From NCBI RefSeq assembly GCF_000424145.1, contig NZ_AUJI01000010.1:175328-239327 (forward strand): a stretch of 64,000 nt of DNA, given 5' to 3'. The notes beneath the pieces were generated by a model, which saw only the letters and a program-made list of their open reading frames with translations, ran no database searches and was not told the DNA's origin. Shown one piece after another: positions 16,844 to 27,077 of this stretch. Both the position numbers and the translations under genes were made by a program. The stretch is from Butyrivibrio sp. AC2005 (GTDB taxonomy: Bacteria; Bacillota; Clostridia; Lachnospirales; Lachnospiraceae). Position 1 is the first letter of the stretch. Each line of letters opens with the position of its first letter.

Positions 16844-18052
16844 TTATCTCCTTGAAAACTGGCGAAGCATTGGAACTATTTCCGCAAATGCCTTTACTGT
16901 CTCATCTATCTCTTCTGAAGTTGTAAACTCTGACATACTGATTCTTACTGTACTATCGTAAAACTCTTTCGGAATCCTGATAGCCTTCAGGGTTCCTGAA
17001 ACTGACGGATGATTTGAAGAGCATGCGCTTCCCGCAGACACATATATCTCTTTATCCTCAAGCGCATGAAGCAGAACCTCTGCCCTGACTCCCTTGACAG
17101 ACACGCTGACAATATGCGGTGCTGTCTTCTTTATAACATCCATGAGTTCATCATCAGACAACTCACTAATCTTTCTTTCCGAAGTCTCGATACCATTAAT
17201 CCTTATATCAGGAAGCTCTGTTGTAAGTCCTTTTATCAGTCTGAATTTCAGTTCAAAAAGTTTTGACTGCTTTTCATCAAAACCTGTATAAATTTTTTCA
17301 GAAGCTCTTCCAAGCCCGGCGATTCCGGGTATGTTCAAGGTACCTGATCTCAATCCGCCCTGCTGTCCTCCGCCATAGGTTATGGGAACAATTCTTACAC
17401 CATCTCTTATATATAAAAATCCAATTCCCTTGGGTGAATGAATCTTGTGTCCGCTTACAGACATCATGTCTATTCCAAGCTGCTTGGGAATAAGCTGTTC
17501 TTTTCCATAGCCCTGAACCGCATCTACATGAAAAAGAATTTTTGGATTTGCGCCGTGAATTATTTTTCCGGCTTCTTCCAAAGGCTCTACAGCACCCATC
17601 TCATTATTTACTGCCATTATAGAAACAAGAATAGTATCTTCTCTTATTGCATTCTTAAGTTCTTCTAAATCTATCAGGCCTTCCTCTGACACACTAAGAT
17701 AAGTCACATCAAAGCCCTGATCCTCAAGGTACTTCATTGAATTCCCAACAGCAGGATGCTCTATACAGGTGGTAATAAGATGCTTACCCTCTCTGTGGTG
17801 AGCCATGGCTCCGCCGATTATTGCGATATTATCGGACTCTGTTCCACCTGATGTAAACAATATCTCCTTTGGCTTAGCCTTCAGTGTCTTCGCTATCTGC
17901 TCTGTCGCTTTTTTTAAGTAATTCTCGGCAACAACACCCTTGTGATGCATACTGGAGGCATTACCGTAATCCTCAGTCATAGTCTTTATGCATAATTCCG
18001 ACACATCTTTGTAAATTTTAGTTGTTGCAGAGTTGTCTAAGTATATTTCCAT
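16844..18052 (-). CDS. nifS: Cysteine desulfurase (NifS/IscS family)
   Basis: This 402-residue class V PLP enzyme releases sulfur from cysteine to form a persulfide. It starts IYLDNSATTKIY, has the SGGTESDNIAI loop, HVDAVQGYGK, the PLP lysine in SVSGHKIHSPKGIGF, and the catalytic Cys in VSAGSACSS. It ends 10 nt before thiI, so a NifZ-like role supplying ThiI for 4-thiouridine is likely (known for B. subtilis NifZ-ThiI). No iscU or other assembly gene is nearby. Its ribosome site is weak (GGTG). Confidence 0.94.
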   Translation of the reverse strand: MEIYLDNSATTKIYKDVSELCIKTMTEDYGNASSMHHKGVVAENYLKKATEQIAKTLKAKPKEILFTSGGTESDNIAIIGGAMAHHREGKHLITTCIEHPAVGNSMKYLEDQGFDVTYLSVSEEGLIDLEELKNAIREDTILVSIMAVNNEMGAVEPLEEAGKIIHGANPKILFHVDAVQGYGKEQLIPKQLGIDMMSVSGHKIHSPKGIGFLYIRDGVRIVPITYGGGQQGGLRSGTLNIPGIAGLGRASEKIYTGFDEKQSKLFELKFRLIKGLTTELPDIRINGIETSERKISELSDDELMDVIKKTAPHIVSVSVKGVRAEVLLHALEDKEIYVSAGSACSSNHPSVSGTLKAIRIPKEFYDSTVRISMSEFTTSEEIDETVKAFAEIVPMLRQFSRR

Positions 18053-18074
18053 AATTCACCGTTTTAATTTATTT

Positions 18075-18824
18075 TCACTCTTCCAGATGATACATAAGCC
18101 ATGCCAGCATGGTAAAACCGGCAGTTTCCGTACGAAGTATCCTCTTTCCCATAGTTATTGAATTGAAGCCTTGCTCTGTTGCAAATTCTACTTCCTCATC
18201 GGCAAAGCCGCCCTCAGGGCCTACGAATACCGCTATGCTCTGCCCGGGCTTTACTGAATCAATAAGTTCACGTGTCTTTTTCATTCCCTCAGCCTGCTCA
18301 TAGGGAAGAAGCTTAACATCCATATCAGCACAAAGTTTAACAGCCTCTTTAAAACTCATGGGCATATCGATTTCAGGAACAAAAGCCCTTTTACTCTGTT
18401 TTGCTGCCGCCTCAGCTATAGCCTGCCAACGTTTAATCTTATTAGCCGCTCTTTTGTCATCAAGCTTAACAACCGATCTTTTCATAGAAACCGGTATAAT
18501 CTTAAAAACTCCCAGCTCAACACTCTTCTGAATAATAAGCTCCATCTTATCTGCCTTGGGAAGCCCCTGAAAAAGGTAAATCTTCGAGGGAAGCTCCACT
18601 CCCGATTCCTTCACAAAACGAAGCTCTCCGATCAGTTCATTATCATTTATTGACTCTATACCAAAGCGATACTCCTTGTCCTCCTCTTCCCTGAAGCTGA
18701 CAGAAAATTCCTCGCCGGCCTTCATGCGGAGAACATTCACCATATGATTATAATCAGAGTCCGTTATAGCTATTCTTTTTCCATCATCAAAAAGCTGACT
18801 GCTCTCAGCGAAAAAATGGTACAT
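18075..18824 (-). CDS. rsmE: 16S rRNA (uracil1498-N3)-methyltransferase RsmE
   Basis: A 249-residue SPOUT-fold methyltransferase acting on U1498 of 16S rRNA. Visible motifs are a PUA-like N-terminal domain (DSDYNHMVNVLRMKAGE), KMELIIQKSVELGVF, the SAM-binding knot FVGPEGGFADEEV and SITMGKRILRTETAGFTMLA at the C-terminus. GAGG precedes the ATG by 6 nt. It lies 38 nt after prmA and 22 nt before nifS in the heat-shock-gene transcript, an order common in Firmicutes (dnaJ-prmA-rsmE). Confidence 0.95.
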   Translation of the reverse strand: MYHFFAESSQLFDDGKRIAITDSDYNHMVNVLRMKAGEEFSVSFREEEDKEYRFGIESINDNELIGELRFVKESGVELPSKIYLFQGLPKADKMELIIQKSVELGVFKIIPVSMKRSVVKLDDKRAANKIKRWQAIAEAAAKQSKRAFVPEIDMPMSFKEAVKLCADMDVKLLPYEQAEGMKKTRELIDSVKPGQSIAVFVGPEGGFADEEVEFATEQGFNSITMGKRILRTETAGFTMLAWLMYHLEE

Positions 18825-18862
18825 ATAGTCCTCATCCGTTCCTATACCAGGAATTCACAAAT

Positions 18863-19918
18863 TTACTTTTTGGAAATAACGCTTACCCACTCGCCCTGCT
18901 TGCAAACCTCTATCACATTAAGGCCTGCCTCTTCGTGAGCCTTACGAATAACCTCTTCCTTGGCCTCAATAATTCCTGAAGTAATATAAATTCCACCATC
19001 CTTTAAAAGGCCTGGAACAATAGGGGTAAGCGGAACAAGTACATATGGAAGAATATTGGCAACCACTATATCATATCCTGTGCCAACCTCTTCTTTAACT
19101 TTATCATCATCAATGATATTACCGATTATTAGATCAAAATCTTCCGCTGCTATGCCGTTTGCTTCCTTATTATCAGCAACTGCGGGTTCAGCGCACGGAT
19201 CCAGATCAGTACCGACAGTATGACCTGCTCCGAACTTCATCGCAAGTATAGACAATACCCCACTTCCGGTTCCTACGTCAAGTACTCTTGCTCTGGGAGT
19301 AATATATTTCCTGAGGGCACGTATGCAAAGCTGTGTTGTCTCATGCATACCTGTTCCGAACGCAGTTCCGGGATCTATATGAAGTGTAATGTTTGCTTTT
19401 TTCTTATCCTCTTCATCGGGAGTTTCCCAGGATGGAATTACAAGTACATCATCTACAAAGAACTTATGAAAATACTGCTTCCAGTTATTTATCCAGTCGA
19501 TATCCTCAGTTACGTCTACTGAAATGGTTCCGTCTCCGATATCAGAAAACTCCTTAAGCTCATCCAGGACACCCTTTATAGCTTCCTTCATCTCGTCGGG
19601 AGTCTTTTTGACTTCAATTTCCTCTCCGTCATCATCATACTCATGAATTGTAAGTATATTATTGTCATCAACCTCTACAAAGAAATTGAGATAAGCTATT
19701 CCCTCTTCTCCGGGAGCTGTTACCGCACAGCTGTCCACACCTGTCTCTTCATCATCAGCATCCTGAAGATCATCTGTAAACATCTGCTCCTTGTCAGCAG
19801 CAGTAAGCGGCGCATTATCTTCAATCTGTGCACCTTCAAGGCCTATATCCATCATACTGCTTACAATAATATCCTCTGATTCCTCATTGGTTCTGATTCG
19901 GAAACGCATCCATTTCAT
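18863..19918 (-). CDS. prmA: Ribosomal protein L11 methyltransferase
   Basis: PrmA trimethylates ribosomal protein L11. The 351-residue protein has the N-terminal substrate-binding domain (MKWMRFRIRTNEESEDIIVS) and a class I methyltransferase core with GTAFGTGMHETTQLC and LDVGTGSGVLSILAMKFGA, then IIGNII and VANILPYVL (the NPPF-like motif). It is about 50 residues longer than E. coli PrmA because of an acidic insert around residues 50-125 (DDDGEE, DDLQDADDEE). AAGGAG precedes the ATG. It follows dnaJ by 63 nt, separated by a hairpin. Confidence 0.94.
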   Translation of the reverse strand: MKWMRFRIRTNEESEDIIVSSMMDIGLEGAQIEDNAPLTAADKEQMFTDDLQDADDEETGVDSCAVTAPGEEGIAYLNFFVEVDDNNILTIHEYDDDGEEIEVKKTPDEMKEAIKGVLDELKEFSDIGDGTISVDVTEDIDWINNWKQYFHKFFVDDVLVIPSWETPDEEDKKKANITLHIDPGTAFGTGMHETTQLCIRALRKYITPRARVLDVGTGSGVLSILAMKFGAGHTVGTDLDPCAEPAVADNKEANGIAAEDFDLIIGNIIDDDKVKEEVGTGYDIVVANILPYVLVPLTPIVPGLLKDGGIYITSGIIEAKEEVIRKAHEEAGLNVIEVCKQGEWVSVISKK

Positions 19919-19942
19919 ATTAAGACTCCTTTACATGCGAAT

Positions 19943-19968
19943 AGCGGGGAGAATTTTTTCTCCCCGCT
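19943..19968 (-). terminator. Stem-loop between dnaJ and prmA
   Basis: AGCGGGGAGAA and TTCTCCCCGCT form a perfect 11-bp stem with a 4-nt loop. No T-run follows on the minus strand, so it is more likely an RNA-stability or partial-termination element than a full stop. Confidence 0.55.
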
Positions 19969-19981
19969 CCATATTCATATA

Positions 19982-21157
19982 TTATTTTTTCTTACCGAAA
20001 AAACCACCTTTTTTCTTGCCGTCATCATTTCCGTCCTTATTACCGGATATGGCATCGGCTGCATGAAGACTATCACCTGTCTTCTCATCAAACTGCTTAA
20101 GAAGCTCCTTTGCTTCCTTTGACAGCTTATCCGGAACCTGAACCACAAGTGTTACGTAATGATCTCCGCGAATATCCTTATTTCTAAGTGTGGGCACGCC
20201 CTTTCCACGAAGTCTTACTCTTGTATCAGTCTGTGTTCCTGCCTTTACATCATACAGAACCTTGCCGTCTACTGTATCGATGGCAACAGTTCCACCGAGC
20301 GCTGCTATAGCATAGGACATAGGAACAGTTGAGAAGATATCATAATCCTGTCTCTGGAAAATAGGATGATCTGCAACTATAACTTCTACAAGAAGATCTC
20401 CTCTTGGTCCGCCGTTTCTACCGGGTTCACCCTTCTCACGAATACGTACGCTCTGTCCGTTGTCAATACCGGCAGGAATGGATACCTGAATTCTCTTTGT
20501 GCTTGCTACATAACCTGTACCACCACAATCAGGACACTTATCTTTGATCACCTTACCGCTACCGTTACAATCAGGACATGTCTGTACATTTCTTACAGTG
20601 CCAAAGAATGACTGCTGTGTGAATACAACCTGTCCTTTACCACCGCACTTAGGACACATCTGAGCTGTTGTTCCGGGCTTAGCTCCGGTTCCCTTACAGT
20701 TCGGGCAGGGATCCTTAAGCTTTAACTCAAGCTCCTTCTCACAACCAAATACGGCCTCTACAAAAGTAATTCGTACGCTTGCACGAATATTGGCTCCCTT
20801 TGCAGGGCCACTTCTTGCCCCCTGACTTCTTCTGCCACCGCCGAAGAAATCTCCAAATATATCGCCAAAAATATCACCAAAGTCAGCGCCATTGAAATCG
20901 AATCCGCCATATCCGCCAGCTCCCTGATCGAATGCAGCATGTCCGAACTGGTCATACTGACGTCTCTTCTCAGGATCACTCAGAACGGCGTATGCCTCTG
21001 AAGCTTCCTTGAATTTATCTGCTGCCGCAGCATCTCCGGGATTCATATCCGGATGATACTTCTTAGCAAGAACACGGTATGCCTTTTTTATTTCATCATC
21101 ACTAGCTCCCTTGCTTACGCCAAGGACCTCGTAATAATCGCGCTTCTGATCTGCCAT
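19982..21157 (-). CDS. dnaJ: Chaperone DnaJ
   Basis: The 391-residue Hsp40 co-chaperone stimulates DnaK ATP hydrolysis. In order: a J domain (residues 1-70, [20 protein letters not shown], with HPD in KKYHPDMNP), a Gly/Phe-rich linker ([19 protein letters not shown]), four CxxCxGxG zinc repeats (about residues 150-220: [32 protein letters not shown]) and the C-terminal substrate-binding domains. The tail is Lys/Gly-rich ([11 protein letters not shown]), an ending not usual in E. coli DnaJ. It lies 149 nt after dnaK behind a hairpin that may lower its expression relative to dnaK. Confidence 0.98.
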   Translation of the reverse strand: MADQKRDYYEVLGVSKGASDDEIKKAYRVLAKKYHPDMNPGDAAAADKFKEASEAYAVLSDPEKRRQYDQFGHAAFDQGAGGYGGFDFNGADFGDIFGDIFGDFFGGGRRSQGARSGPAKGANIRASVRITFVEAVFGCEKELELKLKDPCPNCKGTGAKPGTTAQMCPKCGGKGQVVFTQQSFFGTVRNVQTCPDCNGSGKVIKDKCPDCGGTGYVASTKRIQVSIPAGIDNGQSVRIREKGEPGRNGGPRGDLLVEVIVADHPIFQRQDYDIFSTVPMSYAIAALGGTVAIDTVDGKVLYDVKAGTQTDTRVRLRGKGVPTLRNKDIRGDHYVTLVVQVPDKLSKEAKELLKQFDEKTGDSLHAADAISGNKDGNDDGKKKGGFFGKKK

Positions 21158-21233
21158 TTATGTCTCCTAAAAAAATATTATATATGGAAGTAGTCAACCG
21201 ACTCCGATATAATCTGCCAATTGATTACTTAAA

Positions 21234-21263
21234 GCCCAATACATCTTATATGATGTATTGGGC
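21234..21263 (-). terminator. Stem-loop between dnaK and dnaJ
   Basis: GCCCAATACATC and GATGTATTGGGC form a perfect 12-bp stem, followed on the minus strand only by TTTAAG. It could be a partial terminator or mRNA processing point within the heat-shock operon. Confidence 0.6.
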
Positions 21264-21306
21264 ATTAGCAATAATTTAATTATTAAACTTTTATAAAGCT
21301 ACTAAA

Positions 21307-23190
<1,884 letters not shown>

Positions 23191-23214
23191 TTATTCCTCC
23201 ATTGAATATCAATT

Positions 23215-23260
23215 CCCCTCATCCGTCAGCTCCGCTGACACCTCCCCCCAAGGGGAAGGC
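23215..23260. repeat. REP-like palindromic element (copy 3)
   Basis: CCCCTCATCCGTCAGC, TCCGCTGAC and CCCCCCAAGGGGAAGGC repeat the two-hairpin plan. It lies inside the heat-shock operon between grpE and dnaK, where the hairpins could affect mRNA stability. Confidence 0.8.
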
Positions 23261-23310
23261 TTTATAACAAGGGCATTATTTTTAAAATATAATTTTTACT
23301 GTTCTCTATA

Positions 23311-24018
23311 TTACTTTGCAACGGCAACCATGCTGTGTCTGAGCACTGTGTCGTGATACATATAACCCTTCTGAAGCTCCTGTGCTACGAATCCTTCCTC
23401 GACATCTTCGCTTTCAACCTGCATTACTGCGTTGTGGAAATTGGGATCAAATTCCTTTCCAACGGCTTCGATGGGAGTTACACCAAGATCCTCCATCTGC
23501 TTCATAAGCTGCTTGTATATCATGTTCATTCCGTCAGCAAAAGCGGAACCCTTTTCTTCTTCGGGGACAGCAGCAAGTCCTCTCTCGAAGTTATCAACAA
23601 CAGGGAGAAATTTCTCAAGTACACTGGATGCTCCCTGATTAAACATCTGCGCCTTTTCTCTGTCAGTTCTTGTTCTGAAGTTCTCAAACTCAGCAAGCTG
23701 GCGCATGTATTTATCCTGCATCTCTTCAAATTTTTCCTTGAAGGGATTCTTCTTTTCTTTCTTACCGAAAAGGCCTTTTTTCTCGCCTTCAGCTTTCTCA
23801 GAACCTTCAGCATTTGCTTCAACTTCAGCATCCTCTGCTGCAGCTTCTGCAACTGCTTCAGCTGCCTCTTCCTCAGCCGCCTCTTCCTCAGCCGCCTCTG
23901 CAACCTTATTAGCTGCATCCGCTACCTGCTTAGCCTTCTCAGCTACTTCCTGCTGAAGCTCCTTTGCAGTTTTCTTACCGGACTCTTTATTAACGTCCTT
24001 TTTTACTTCCTTACTCAA
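23311..24018 (-). CDS. grpE: Nucleotide exchange factor GrpE
   Basis: GrpE drives ADP release from DnaK. The 235-residue protein has an unusual N-terminal 95 residues rich in Ala/Glu (AAEEEAAEEEAAEAVAEAAA), then the coiled-coil (residues about 95-135, MQDKYMRQLAEFENFRTRTD) and the conserved beta domain (LPVVDNFERGL, GVTPIEAVGKEFDPNFHNAVM). The start is TTG at 24016-24018, with AAGGAG 9 nt upstream. It begins 20 nt after hrcA in the CIRCE-controlled operon. Confidence 0.95.
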   Translation of the reverse strand: MSKEVKKDVNKESGKKTAKELQQEVAEKAKQVADAANKVAEAAEEEAAEEEAAEAVAEAAAEDAEVEANAEGSEKAEGEKKGLFGKKEKKNPFKEKFEEMQDKYMRQLAEFENFRTRTDREKAQMFNQGASSVLEKFLPVVDNFERGLAAVPEEEKGSAFADGMNMIYKQLMKQMEDLGVTPIEAVGKEFDPNFHNAVMQVESEDVEEGFVAQELQKGYMYHDTVLRHSMVAVAK

Positions 24019-24038
24019 TTTTAATACTCCTTATGGTT

Positions 24039-25070
24039 CTATTCTTTTTTATATAAATCATCCAGCGCTCTCATCATATTCTTAAGCGCTCCGACAACCT
24101 TGTCATAATCCATACGCTTAGGTCCGATAATACCTACCGTCCCCCTCATTCCCTCTCCGAGGTCGTACGTCGCGGTTACAACGCTGCAATCCTTCATGGA
24201 TTGAACCGGAGATTCATTACCGATATAAACCTGAATTCCGGTCTCCTCTGATGTGGACTGAAGTGCATTCTCAACAATGCTCGTAAGATCACTCTTGTCC
24301 TCGAAGGTGGTAATGAGATCACTTGCCCTCTCCTTGTCAGCAAGCTCGGGATATCTGAATATATTATTAGCTCCGCTGGTGTAAATCTGAAGATCTTCAT
24401 CCTCTGTAATGGCTTCCGCAGCAGCATCTATTATCTTGCCGATTATCTCACTGTGTATACCTGCTTCCTGCTTCATGGCAGTTATAAGTCCCAAATTGAT
24501 ATTCTCAACCGAGAGCCCTGCCAGCCTGGTATTAAGAAGAATATTCAGCTTCAACAGATCCGTCTCCGAAAGTTCCTGATCCACCTCAACCATGCGGTTC
24601 TTAATAACATTACCCTCAATTACTATGGTAGTAAGGAGATGTTCCTCATCCACTTTGGAAAGCTGTACAAACTTCAGCTTATTCCTGCTAATCATGGGCG
24701 CTGAAATCATGGAAGCATAATTGGTATCGACAGCCAGTGTCTTAGCCACCTGTTTAAGGAGTTTCTCAAGCTTCTCTTCCTTATCAAGAAGCATCTCCTT
24801 CATGTTCTCAACTTCCTGTTCCTTCTCTGCAAGCATCTCGTCTACATAAACACGATACCCCTGGTCTGAAGGAATGCGTCCTGCGGAAGTATGGGGTTGT
24901 AATATAAGTCCCATCTCCTCAAGGTCTGCCATCTCATTCCTGATAGTAGCTGAACTAAGATTCAAATCAGTGTATTTGGAAATTGTTCTGCTTCCTACCG
25001 GTTCGCCCGTCTCGAGGTAATTGCGAACAATTGCATGCAGTATTTTCTTTTTTCTGTCATCCAGTTGCAT
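24039..25070 (-). CDS. hrcA: Heat-inducible transcription repressor HrcA
   Basis: HrcA binds CIRCE and represses the dnaK operon. The 343-residue protein has an N-terminal winged helix (LDDRKKKILHAIVRNYLETG, SSATIRNEMADLEEMG, GRIPSDQGYRVYVDEML), a long linker coiled coil and a GAF-like inserted domain with the typical ending GTVGIIGPKRMDYDKVVGAL. A GTG one codon upstream is possible, but the ATG at 25070 is better spaced from AGGAGG (6 nt). It is the first gene of the operon and lies just after its own operator, so it is autoregulated. Confidence 0.96.
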   Translation of the reverse strand: MQLDDRKKKILHAIVRNYLETGEPVGSRTISKYTDLNLSSATIRNEMADLEEMGLILQPHTSAGRIPSDQGYRVYVDEMLAEKEQEVENMKEMLLDKEEKLEKLLKQVAKTLAVDTNYASMISAPMISRNKLKFVQLSKVDEEHLLTTIVIEGNVIKNRMVEVDQELSETDLLKLNILLNTRLAGLSVENINLGLITAMKQEAGIHSEIIGKIIDAAAEAITEDEDLQIYTSGANNIFRYPELADKERASDLITTFEDKSDLTSIVENALQSTSEETGIQVYIGNESPVQSMKDCSVVTATYDLGEGMRGTVGIIGPKRMDYDKVVGALKNMMRALDDLYKKE

Positions 25071-25093
25071 CACATACCTCCTTAATTTTTATG

Positions 25094-25120
25094 TTAGCAC
25101 TCATTGAGGTTGAGTGCTAA
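25094..25120 (-). promoter_or_regulatory. CIRCE operator
   Basis: TTAGCACTC, a 9-nt spacer and GAGTGCTAA form a perfect CIRCE inverted repeat, the HrcA binding site, located in the 5' leader 24 nt before the hrcA ATG. Confidence 0.98.
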
Positions 25121-25134
25121 CATCTTCTGAGAAT

Positions 25135-25163
25135 AAATTACCACTATAAATTATTAATGTCAA
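25135..25163 (-). promoter_or_regulatory. hrcA operon promoter
   Basis: TTGACA (25158-25163) and TAATTT (25135-25140) are 17 bp apart on the minus strand, and CIRCE follows just downstream. This is the expected housekeeping-sigma promoter of an HrcA-controlled operon. Confidence 0.8.
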
Positions 25164-25169
25164 CAAAAA

Positions 25170-25196
25170 ATCCCCGAGAACTACGTTCTCGGGGAT
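25170..25196 (-). terminator. Intrinsic terminator of the DUF6465 gene
   Basis: TCCCCGAGAAC pairs with GTTCTCGGGGA around 3 nt, and TTTTTTG follows on the minus strand. It separates the DUF6465 gene from the hrcA promoter, which starts within a few bases of the T-run. Confidence 0.92.
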
Positions 25197-25210
25197 TAAC
25201 CATCAGAATA

Positions 25211-25789
25211 TTACATTCCAAAATCAGCGTGAACCTCGCCGTTAACAACGAAGTATACTCTCTCCTCTTCGGGCTTAACATAAAGCTCAAGAGTCTTGAT
25301 CTCAGAAACTTTTCTTCCTAAATCATACTGCCAAACATTCTTAGCATTCTCTACAAATGTGTCATAAGTAACACTCTTGTCAGCATACTGAAGAACAATA
25401 TTTGTCTTTGTTGCAGCAGCCTTTGTAGCTGTAGCCTTCTTTTCTGCAGGCTTTTTAGCTTCTGCCTTCTTTTCTACGGGCTTAGCCTCAACCTTCTTAG
25501 TTGCAGCCTTCTTTGCAGCAGGCTTCTTCTCTGCAGCGGGCTTCTCTTCTTTTTTATCAGCTGCCTTAGGTTCTGCCTTCTTCTCAGCAGCCTTTGTAGC
25601 TGTAGCCTTTTTAACTGTTGTCTTCTTTGCTGCAGGCTTCTTGGCAGCGGCTTTCTTTGTAGCAGCCTTAGCCTCTTCCTTCGGAGCCTCTTCTGTCTTT
25701 ACTTCTTCTTTCTTTTCTGCAGCAATTACCGGTTTCTTGATAGTTGCAATCGGCTTTAAAGCTGCTTCTCTCAACTTGTCGTCAGCCAT
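25211..25789 (-). CDS. Lys/Ala-rich DUF6465-type protein
   Basis: The 192-residue protein has about 130 residues of Lys/Ala/Glu/Thr low-complexity sequence with recurrent KKAAAKKPA, KKATATKAAEKK and AEKKA blocks, like histone H1 tails. A compact C-terminal domain follows (from about residue 135: NIVLQYADKSVTYDTFVENA to VYFVVNGEVHADFGM). The C-terminal domain resembles the small DUF6465 family common in Lachnospiraceae. The ATG at 25789 has GAGGG just upstream; a start 10 codons earlier lacks one. It is transcribed alone between a good promoter and a strong terminator. DNA or polyphosphate binding by the basic tail is an inference. Confidence 0.7.
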   Translation of the reverse strand: MADDKLREAALKPIATIKKPVIAAEKKEEVKTEEAPKEEAKAATKKAAAKKPAAKKTTVKKATATKAAEKKAEPKAADKKEEKPAAEKKPAAKKAATKKVEAKPVEKKAEAKKPAEKKATATKAAATKTNIVLQYADKSVTYDTFVENAKNVWQYDLGRKVSEIKTLELYVKPEEERVYFVVNGEVHADFGM

Positions 25790-25855
25790 ATCTCCCTCTC
25801 TTTCACGTAAGGAACGCATGCTATGCGTTTTAGCAAATTTATCATTACGATTTTG

Positions 25856-25884
25856 AGTTTAGTACAATTATCGAAAAAAGTCAA
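25856..25884 (-). promoter_or_regulatory. Promoter of the DUF6465 gene
   Basis: TTGACT (25879-25884) and TAAACT (25856-25861) are 17 bp apart. The -35 box overlaps the stop codon of the upstream aminotransferase gene. Confidence 0.7.
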
Positions 25885-27077
25885 CATTTATGCGCATTTA
25901 GACCTATTTCAATTCTGTCAATCGCCATTTTAAGCACTTCCATGGAACTCGCAAACGAAATTCTCAGGAATCCAGGGGCAAAATAGGCACTTCCGGGCAT
26001 TACGGCAACGTGATGTTTCTCCAAAAGATATTCACAAATATCTGTATCCTTTTCAATCACACCATATCCTTCATATTCTTTTCCCAGGAAAGCTCTTATA
26101 TCGAAGAAAGCATAAAAGGCGCCTTGTATCTCATGGCAAATAACTCCCGGAATTTTTGAAAGCCTGTCCTGAACGTAGTCCTTCCTTTTCCCAAACTCAG
26201 ATGCCATATAGGAAACACACTCCTGCGGACCATTAAGTGCCTCAACGGCTGCATACTGTGAAATGCTTGGAGGAGTTGTGGTAGTCTGACTCTGCACCTT
26301 AACTGCGTTCGCGATAACATCTCGCCTTCCGCACACATATCCAAGTCTCCAGCCTGTCATTGAATAGGTCTTTGAAAAACCATTCACGACAATTGTCCTG
26401 TCCTTCATTCCTTCAATAGAAGAAACACTAAAATGACGATTACCTTCAAATATTATTTTTTCATAGATTTCATCGGAAATAATAAAGATATCTTTGCGGA
26501 CCGCGATCTCCGCAAGGGTCCTGAGCTCATCCTCGCCGTAAACCTTACCGGTGGGATTATCAGGGGTACATATTATGACGGCCTTTGTATGCTCATTGCA
26601 AGCATCCTCAATAGCCTCAAGATTAAGTGAAAAATCATCGTTTCTGGGAACCATAACAGGCGTTCCACCTGCAAGGCGAACCATATCGGGATAGCTGACA
26701 TAACAGGGAGTCGGGATTATTACTTCATCACCCTCGCCCGCAACAGCACAAAGCGCAGCAAACAGCGCCTGCTTCGCGCCAACCATGACAGCAACCTCAT
26801 CCATTCCGTAGGTAACACCATTGTCCCTGCGGAGCTTCTCTATAATAGCCTCTCTGAGAGGCGCAATTCCGTTTCCGGTCGTGTACTTCGTAAAATCTTC
26901 CCGGATAGCCCTTATTCCTGCCTCTTTAACATTTTCAGGCGTTGGAAAATCCGGTTCTCCCACATTAAGCGAAATAATGTCCTCGCCCTTTCGCCTCATC
27001 TCATCCACCTTAGCAAAAAGCGCAGTGGTCGGCGAAACTCTTAAGGTCGACATCCTACTGGATAAATTTGTGCTCAT
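25881..27077 (-). CDS. Class I PLP-dependent aminotransferase (aspartate aminotransferase-like)
   Basis: A 398-residue fold-type I aminotransferase of the aspartate/aromatic subgroup Igamma. Landmarks are SLNVGEPDFPTPENV, YTTGNGIAPLREAI, CTPDNPTGKVYGEDEL, ISDEIYEKIIFEG and the PLP lysine in VNGFSKTYSMTGWRLGYVCG, with the substrate-carboxylate Arg in LRISFASS. The ATG at 27077 overlaps the TGA of the glycosyltransferase gene upstream (ATGA) and GAGGAGG lies 11 nt away. It closes the glycan gene cluster. It may be a general aspartate or alanine aminotransferase rather than a sugar enzyme, since sugar aminotransferases belong to another family. Confidence 0.9.
   Translation of the reverse strand: MSTNLSSRMSTLRVSPTTALFAKVDEMRRKGEDIISLNVGEPDFPTPENVKEAGIRAIREDFTKYTTGNGIAPLREAIIEKLRRDNGVTYGMDEVAVMVGAKQALFAALCAVAGEGDEVIIPTPCYVSYPDMVRLAGGTPVMVPRNDDFSLNLEAIEDACNEHTKAVIICTPDNPTGKVYGEDELRTLAEIAVRKDIFIISDEIYEKIIFEGNRHFSVSSIEGMKDRTIVVNGFSKTYSMTGWRLGYVCGRRDVIANAVKVQSQTTTTPPSISQYAAVEALNGPQECVSYMASEFGKRKDYVQDRLSKIPGVICHEIQGAFYAFFDIRAFLGKEYEGYGVIEKDTDICEYLLEKHHVAVMPGSAYFAPGFLRISFASSMEVLKMAIDRIEIGLNAHKC

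Noticed and set aside
23335..24024. 229-codon plus-strand ORF opposite grpE
   Set aside because: It is the antisense shadow of grpE's Ala/Glu-rich sequence and has no ribosome site; grpE is conserved.
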